Positions 60,049 through 64,000 of a stretch of 64,000 nucleotides of DNA are shown piece by piece (position 1 is the stretch's first letter; each line of letters starts with the position of its first letter). Where the stretch lies: assembly GCF_002831685.1 (NCBI RefSeq), contig NZ_CP025119.1:1882001-1946000 (forward strand), in the 5' to 3' direction. A program made the position numbers and the translations under genes. This DNA comes from Polaribacter sp. ALD11. GTDB lineage: Bacteria > Bacteroidota > Bacteroidia > Flavobacteriales > Flavobacteriaceae. Under the pieces are notes generated by a model that was not told the DNA's origin, did not search any database, and worked only from the letters and a program-made list of their open reading frames with translations.

Positions 60049-63000
60049 ATGTTTAAAAAAAATCTCTTTTTTTTATTTTTGATTATTGGATTTTCAATCC
60101 AATCTCAAATAGTATCTACAGATTTTAGATCCACCAAATTTCTAATTCAAAAAGACACTATAAAGTTTGATTCTGTCGCGATAAATCCGCAGCGCTTTAA
60201 AGTTTTAAACGAGACACTAAAACCGATAGCCATTTCTAACTATTTTATAGATTATAATAATGCAACGCTTATTATAAATGCAAAAGTATATCAAGAGATT
60301 ACTATAGAATATTTTCGCTTTCCAGACTTTATTACCAAAGTATATACACCTTTTGATGAAAGTCTAATTGTACCAAATGGCACAAACACCGGTAAATTAT
60401 ACAGTTTAACGACCAATAAAAAAGCTTCGGAAGTTAAATTATTTGAAGGTTTACAAACAAAAGGATTTATTTCTAGAGGAATTACTTCTGGTAATAACCA
60501 GAATGCGGTTACCAATGCTGCTTTAGATTTAGAAATTTCTGGTAAATTATCTAACAAAGTAACGTTAAGAGCAAATATTTGGGATACAAACATTCCTATT
60601 CAAGAAAACGGATATTCGCAAAACATTACAGATTTCGATCGAATTTTTATTGAAATGTTTACAGATGATTGGCGTGTAAAAGCAGGAGATTTATCCTTAG
60701 AAAACAAAGAAAGTTACTTTGCTCCTTTTACAAAACAAGTTTCTGGGTTAGAGGTCGCAGCAAATATAACAGACAACTTAAAGTTGAGTGCTTCTGGCGC
60801 AATTGTGCGTGGTAAGTTTAATACGTTTACAATTGTTGGTCGTGAAGGAAACCAAGGCCCTTATAAAATTGTTGGCGCAAATAATGAACCTAATATTATA
60901 ATAATTGGTGGAAGTGAACAGGTTTATATTAACGGAATTCAACTTAAAAAAGGAGAGAATAATGAGTATACAGTAGATTATAATTTAGGCGAAATTACTT
61001 TTAACACCACCTATCCTATTACAAATGACATGAGAATCACCATTGATTTTCAATATTCCGATAGAAATTACACCCGCTTTGTTACCTATGAATCTGTGAG
61101 TTACAAGACAGAAAAATTAAATATTAATGGCTTTTTCTACAGTGAAAATGATGCTAAAAATCAACCTTTACAACAAGCATTAACAGACGAACAAAAACAA
61201 ATTTTAGCAGATGCAGGAAATAATACCGATTTAATGTTTGCAGAAAGCGCTTTTATAGATGCTTTTGACGAAAACAAAATCTTGTATAGAAAAATTACAA
61301 ATGGTGCCGTAGAAAATTTTGAATATGCAACCAATAAAAATGACGAATTGTACTTTGTAACATTTAGAAATGTTGGTGCAAATAATGGAGACTATGCTAT
61401 AGACAGAAGTACAGCAATTGGTACAATTTATAATTATGTTGGTGTAAATCTAGGAAATTACGCACCAATAACACGTTTAATTCCGCCAACAAAATCGCAA
61501 ATTTTCGTATTAAAATCTGATTATAATGCTACTATAAAGACAAAAATAACATCAGAAATAGCAATTAGTAATAACGATGCCAATTTATTTTCAGCAATTG
61601 ATAACAATCAAAATACAGGTCTTGCAGCAAAAATTGGTTGGCAACAAGTTCTAATTGATAAAAAGTGGAAATTAACAAGTGTTCTAAATCATGAATATGC
61701 ACATCAAAATTTTAAAACCTTACAAAGATGGGAATCTATAGAGTTTAATAGAGATTGGAATTTACTAACAAATAATGCTACAAAAAACTATTTTCAATCA
61801 GAATTGAATCTTCAAAACAAGAAGAACGATTTTTTATTATACCGATACAATCACTTAAGTTATCTAGATATCTATACTGGAAATAAGCATGAACTTCAAT
61901 CTAAAATAAAACTGAACAACACCACTTTTTTTATAGATGGAAGCTTCTTAACAAATACCTCAACTATAGAAGACAATACGTTTTTAAGAGCAAAAGCAAC
62001 TGCAGAACATTCTTTTAACAAAAGTTGGTTAGGTGCTTTTACTAATTTAGAAACCAATAGCAGAAAAAATAGTAGTTCTAATAATTATATCAATACAAGT
62101 CACAGATTTAAGGAATTTGAAACTTATTTGGGTATTGGCGATACTGCAAAAGTATTTGCAAAATTCGGATTTAATTATAGAAATAATGATAGTATAAAGT
62201 CTAATGAATTTACAGAGGTTAATAATAGGAAATCGTTTTATATTAATAGTAAATTAATTCAAAATAAGAACACAAATTTACGTGTGTTTGCAAACTACAG
62301 AATTACTGAAAACAATTTCTCTGAAGATGAAAAATCTTTAAATTCAAGATTTATTTTCAATCAAAAATTATTTAATAACTTTGTAAATCTAAGTACAATG
62401 TATGAAACTTCTTCTGGTAATGTGGCTAGACAAGAGTATTTATACATAAAAACAGAGCCAGGTTTAGGGTATTATACTTGGATTGATTATAATAGTGATG
62501 GCATTCAAGATTTTGATGAATTTGAAATTGCAGAATTTCAAGATCAAGCAAATTATTTACGCGTTCCAAAGCCAAATCTACGTTTTTTAGCAACACAAAG
62601 AGCAACGTTTAGACAAGGCATTAATCTTAATTTTATTCAATGGAAAGTAAAAAAAGGTTTCAAAAAAACACTTTCTCATTTTAATAACGAAAGTTTTTTA
62701 AGCATCGAAAATGAACAATCTAGAGCTGAAAATTCATTCAACTTCAATCCGTTTAATTTTGATAAAAACAAACTCATTGGTTTAAATTTTAGTTTAAGAA
62801 ACAGTTTATACTTCAATAAAAACCTTCAGAACTATAGTACTACATACACTTTTGGAAAACTAAAAAACAAGCAACAATACTTTATAGGAACCCAAGAAAA
62901 TAATACAAAAACACATCAAATTGATTTTGCACATAAATTTGCCACTTTCTGGTTACTTGATTTGATGGGGAAATTTTCTAAAAATGATTTGCAAACAGAA

Positions 63001-63426
63001 AACTTCGATAATCGGAATTATAGTATTAAAGGAAAGGAAGTTCAGCCAAAAATTAGTTTTTTATACAACCCAAACAACAAACTAACTGCTTTTTATCACT
63101 ACAAAAAGAAAGTAAATAGTTTAGAAGAATTTGAAGAACTGAATCAACAAAAATTTGGATTAGAATATTTCTACCTGGGAAGTAAAAAGAACCAAGTAAC
63201 GGCAAACATAAATGTGTTTTTAAATGATTTTAAAGGCAATACAAACACACCTGTTGCCTATCAAATGTTAGAAGGTTTACAAGCAGGAAAAAATCACACT
63301 TGGAATCTTTTATTCAATAGAAAACTAAATTCCTTTTTAAATTTGAATCTAAATTATTCAGGAAGAAAAAGCGAGAACTCTAAAACAATTCATACAGGAA
63401 GCGTTCAATTGCGTGCTGTTTTTTAA
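60049..63426 (+). CDS. Large outer-membrane beta-barrel protein of unknown function
   Basis: A 1125-residue protein with a signal peptide (FFLFLIIGFSIQSQ). An N-terminal stretch (about 20-150) is strand-rich and is followed by SRGITSGNNQNAVTNAALDLEISGKL, a run that resembles a conserved opening of flavobacterial surface-barrel proteins. The rest is rich in alternating aromatic strands (ANIWDTNIPI, WRVKAGDLSL, KLNINGFFYS) with many Asn-rich turns, typical of a large barrel. A calcium-loop-like DYNSDGIQDFDEFE lies near residue 820. The protein ends in a barrel-like strand (GSVQLRAVF). There is no TonB plug, so it is not a receptor of that class. The role, perhaps in adhesion or transport, is not established. 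Confidence 0.7.
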   Translation: MFKKNLFFLFLIIGFSIQSQIVSTDFRSTKFLIQKDTIKFDSVAINPQRFKVLNETLKPIAISNYFIDYNNATLIINAKVYQEITIEYFRFPDFITKVYTPFDESLIVPNGTNTGKLYSLTTNKKASEVKLFEGLQTKGFISRGITSGNNQNAVTNAALDLEISGKLSNKVTLRANIWDTNIPIQENGYSQNITDFDRIFIEMFTDDWRVKAGDLSLENKESYFAPFTKQVSGLEVAANITDNLKLSASGAIVRGKFNTFTIVGREGNQGPYKIVGANNEPNIIIIGGSEQVYINGIQLKKGENNEYTVDYNLGEITFNTTYPITNDMRITIDFQYSDRNYTRFVTYESVSYKTEKLNINGFFYSENDAKNQPLQQALTDEQKQILADAGNNTDLMFAESAFIDAFDENKILYRKITNGAVENFEYATNKNDELYFVTFRNVGANNGDYAIDRSTAIGTIYNYVGVNLGNYAPITRLIPPTKSQIFVLKSDYNATIKTKITSEIAISNNDANLFSAIDNNQNTGLAAKIGWQQVLIDKKWKLTSVLNHEYAHQNFKTLQRWESIEFNRDWNLLTNNATKNYFQSELNLQNKKNDFLLYRYNHLSYLDIYTGNKHELQSKIKLNNTTFFIDGSFLTNTSTIEDNTFLRAKATAEHSFNKSWLGAFTNLETNSRKNSSSNNYINTSHRFKEFETYLGIGDTAKVFAKFGFNYRNNDSIKSNEFTEVNNRKSFYINSKLIQNKNTNLRVFANYRITENNFSEDEKSLNSRFIFNQKLFNNFVNLSTMYETSSGNVARQEYLYIKTEPGLGYYTWIDYNSDGIQDFDEFEIAEFQDQANYLRVPKPNLRFLATQRATFRQGINLNFIQWKVKKGFKKTLSHFNNESFLSIENEQSRAENSFNFNPFNFDKNKLIGLNFSLRNSLYFNKNLQNYSTTYTFGKLKNKQQYFIGTQENNTKTHQIDFAHKFATFWLLDLMGKFSKNDLQTENFDNRNYSIKGKEVQPKISFLYNPNNKLTAFYHYKKKVNSLEEFEELNQQKFGLEYFYLGSKKNQVTANINVFLNDFKGNTNTPVAYQMLEGLQAGKNHTWNLLFNRKLNSFLNLNLNYSGRKSENSKTIHTGSVQLRAVF

Positions 63427-63468
63427 CAAAAAGAAAGCTAATTTTTAATATATTTGTCTTAAATAAAA

Positions 63469-63973
63469 ATGAAAAAAAGTATCTTAAACTTGTTGCTAAT
63501 AGCAACAAGTTTACAATTTACTCCTCAAGAAAGGAAGCAAACACATCCTAAAAATATGAAGTTAAAATTAATACCTTAGGTTTGTTAGCTTTTGAATGGT
63601 TAGATGTTTCTTGTGAGTATTTAATTAATGAAGAATCAACTTTTGGCCCTGGAGCCTTAATAGGTTCTAATAACTTAAAAAATTATGGAAAATTTTCATT
63701 AATCCCCTATTATAGAAGATTTTTTTCTAATAAATTTGCAAAAGGTTTTTTATTAAAGGGTTCATGATGTTACATACATGCGAACACAACAATTATTTTT
63801 TTTAATAAAAGTAATAATTCTAATACTTTATAAATTAAAACAGAGTTCTCAGTGAGGGTAAACTTATTCCTAAAAGACAGCTTTACAACTGAATTTATTT
63901 AGGTTTAGGGAAAGATAGTAATTCTTTAGAAGCTGTTGATAGAGGAGGTATTTCTTTAGGATATAGATTCTAA
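63469..63973 (+). pseudogene. Decayed outer-membrane protein gene (DUF3575-like)
   Basis: An ATG at 63469 with a normal signal peptide (MKKSILNLLLIATSLQF) runs into a stop at 63577-63579. In another frame, starting near 63560, one reads EVKINTLGLLAFEWLDVSCE and then PYYRRFFSNKFAKGF, a recognisable segment of flavobacterial small outer-membrane proteins. That frame stops within TCATGATGT (about 63765). Later pieces read KTEFSVRVN and, after another shift, SLEAVDRGGISLGYRF with a stop at 63971-63973, the typical end of the family. At least three disruptions separate the parts, so it is a pseudogene. No complete copy is in this window. Confidence 0.82.
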
Positions 63974-64000
63974 AATAAATACTTAAAATGTAGTATGTTT

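Overview
The window is AT-rich DNA from a member of the Flavobacteriaceae (phylum Bacteroidota). A marine Polaribacter- or Tenacibaculum-like genome is my best guess. The evidence is a SprB-type adhesin with a gliding-motility (type B) C-terminal signal beside a PorP/SprF protein, recurrent Bacteroidota promoter boxes (TAnnTTTG), GSCFA, TPM/LemA and SelO genes, and many lipoprotein signals. I see no insertion sequence, prophage, CRISPR array or integrase. Gene density is high and most genes look chromosomal and vertically inherited.

Layout. 1-5.5 kb holds the 3' part of a giant secreted adhesin followed by its PorP/SprF partner. 5.7-10.3 kb is a complete minus-strand vitamin B12 uptake locus: a promoter, a cobalamin riboswitch, a BtuB-type TonB-dependent receptor, a BtuG-like beta-propeller lipoprotein and a second surface lipoprotein. 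10.7-11.3 kb is a small MORN-like secreted protein. 11.4-16.2 kb is a five-gene minus-strand operon of largely unknown function: two paralogous modules, a lipoprotein, an unknown small protein and an M48 protease fused to a TerB-like domain. Just upstream on the same strand sit a LytS-type TPR histidine kinase and a LytTR response regulator (16.3-18.9 kb), and a pair of 21-bp-spaced direct repeats lies in front of the operon. A non-coding stretch follows, with initiator tRNA-Met at 19.6 kb.

19.8-26.5 kb carries the ribosome-assembly GTPases era and der, a large GAF-like protein, and an HD-domain protein fused to a Pycsar-effector-type membrane domain. 26.7-30.8 kb is a redox repair cluster: msrB, msrA, a SelO pseudokinase AMPylase, an aldo/keto reductase and a divergent second msrA. 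30.8-36.5 kb has XdhC, a MobA/MocA-like nucleotidyltransferase, a 1232-residue protein joining a metallophosphoesterase, a kinase-like region and an outer-membrane barrel, and a DUF423 protein. 36.5-40.8 kb (minus strand) holds a beta-propeller lipoprotein, two TPM proteins, LemA, a MerR regulator and an M23 peptidase.

41-47.1 kb contains alaS, a GSCFA protein, a small membrane protein, a rhodanese and an aromatic amino acid hydroxylase. 47.2-51.7 kb contains a frameshifted small gene, gpmI, a thioredoxin-like lipoprotein, a HAD protein, map and a methyltransferase. 51.8-58.6 kb contains a CPBP protease, a TPR protein, ApbE, an OmpA lipoprotein, an SDR, a small protein and a DEAD-box-family helicase. 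58.7-63.4 kb contains TatD, a methylated-DNA methyltransferase and a large surface-barrel protein. The window ends in a decayed outer-membrane protein gene.

Most worth a second look: (1) the phosphoesterase/kinase-like/barrel fusion at 32454-36152; (2) the uncharacterised operon at 11421-16205 with its linked two-component system and LytTR-type repeats; (3) the HD-PycTM protein with no nucleotide cyclase nearby. All functional statements rest on reading motifs by eye; no search was run.
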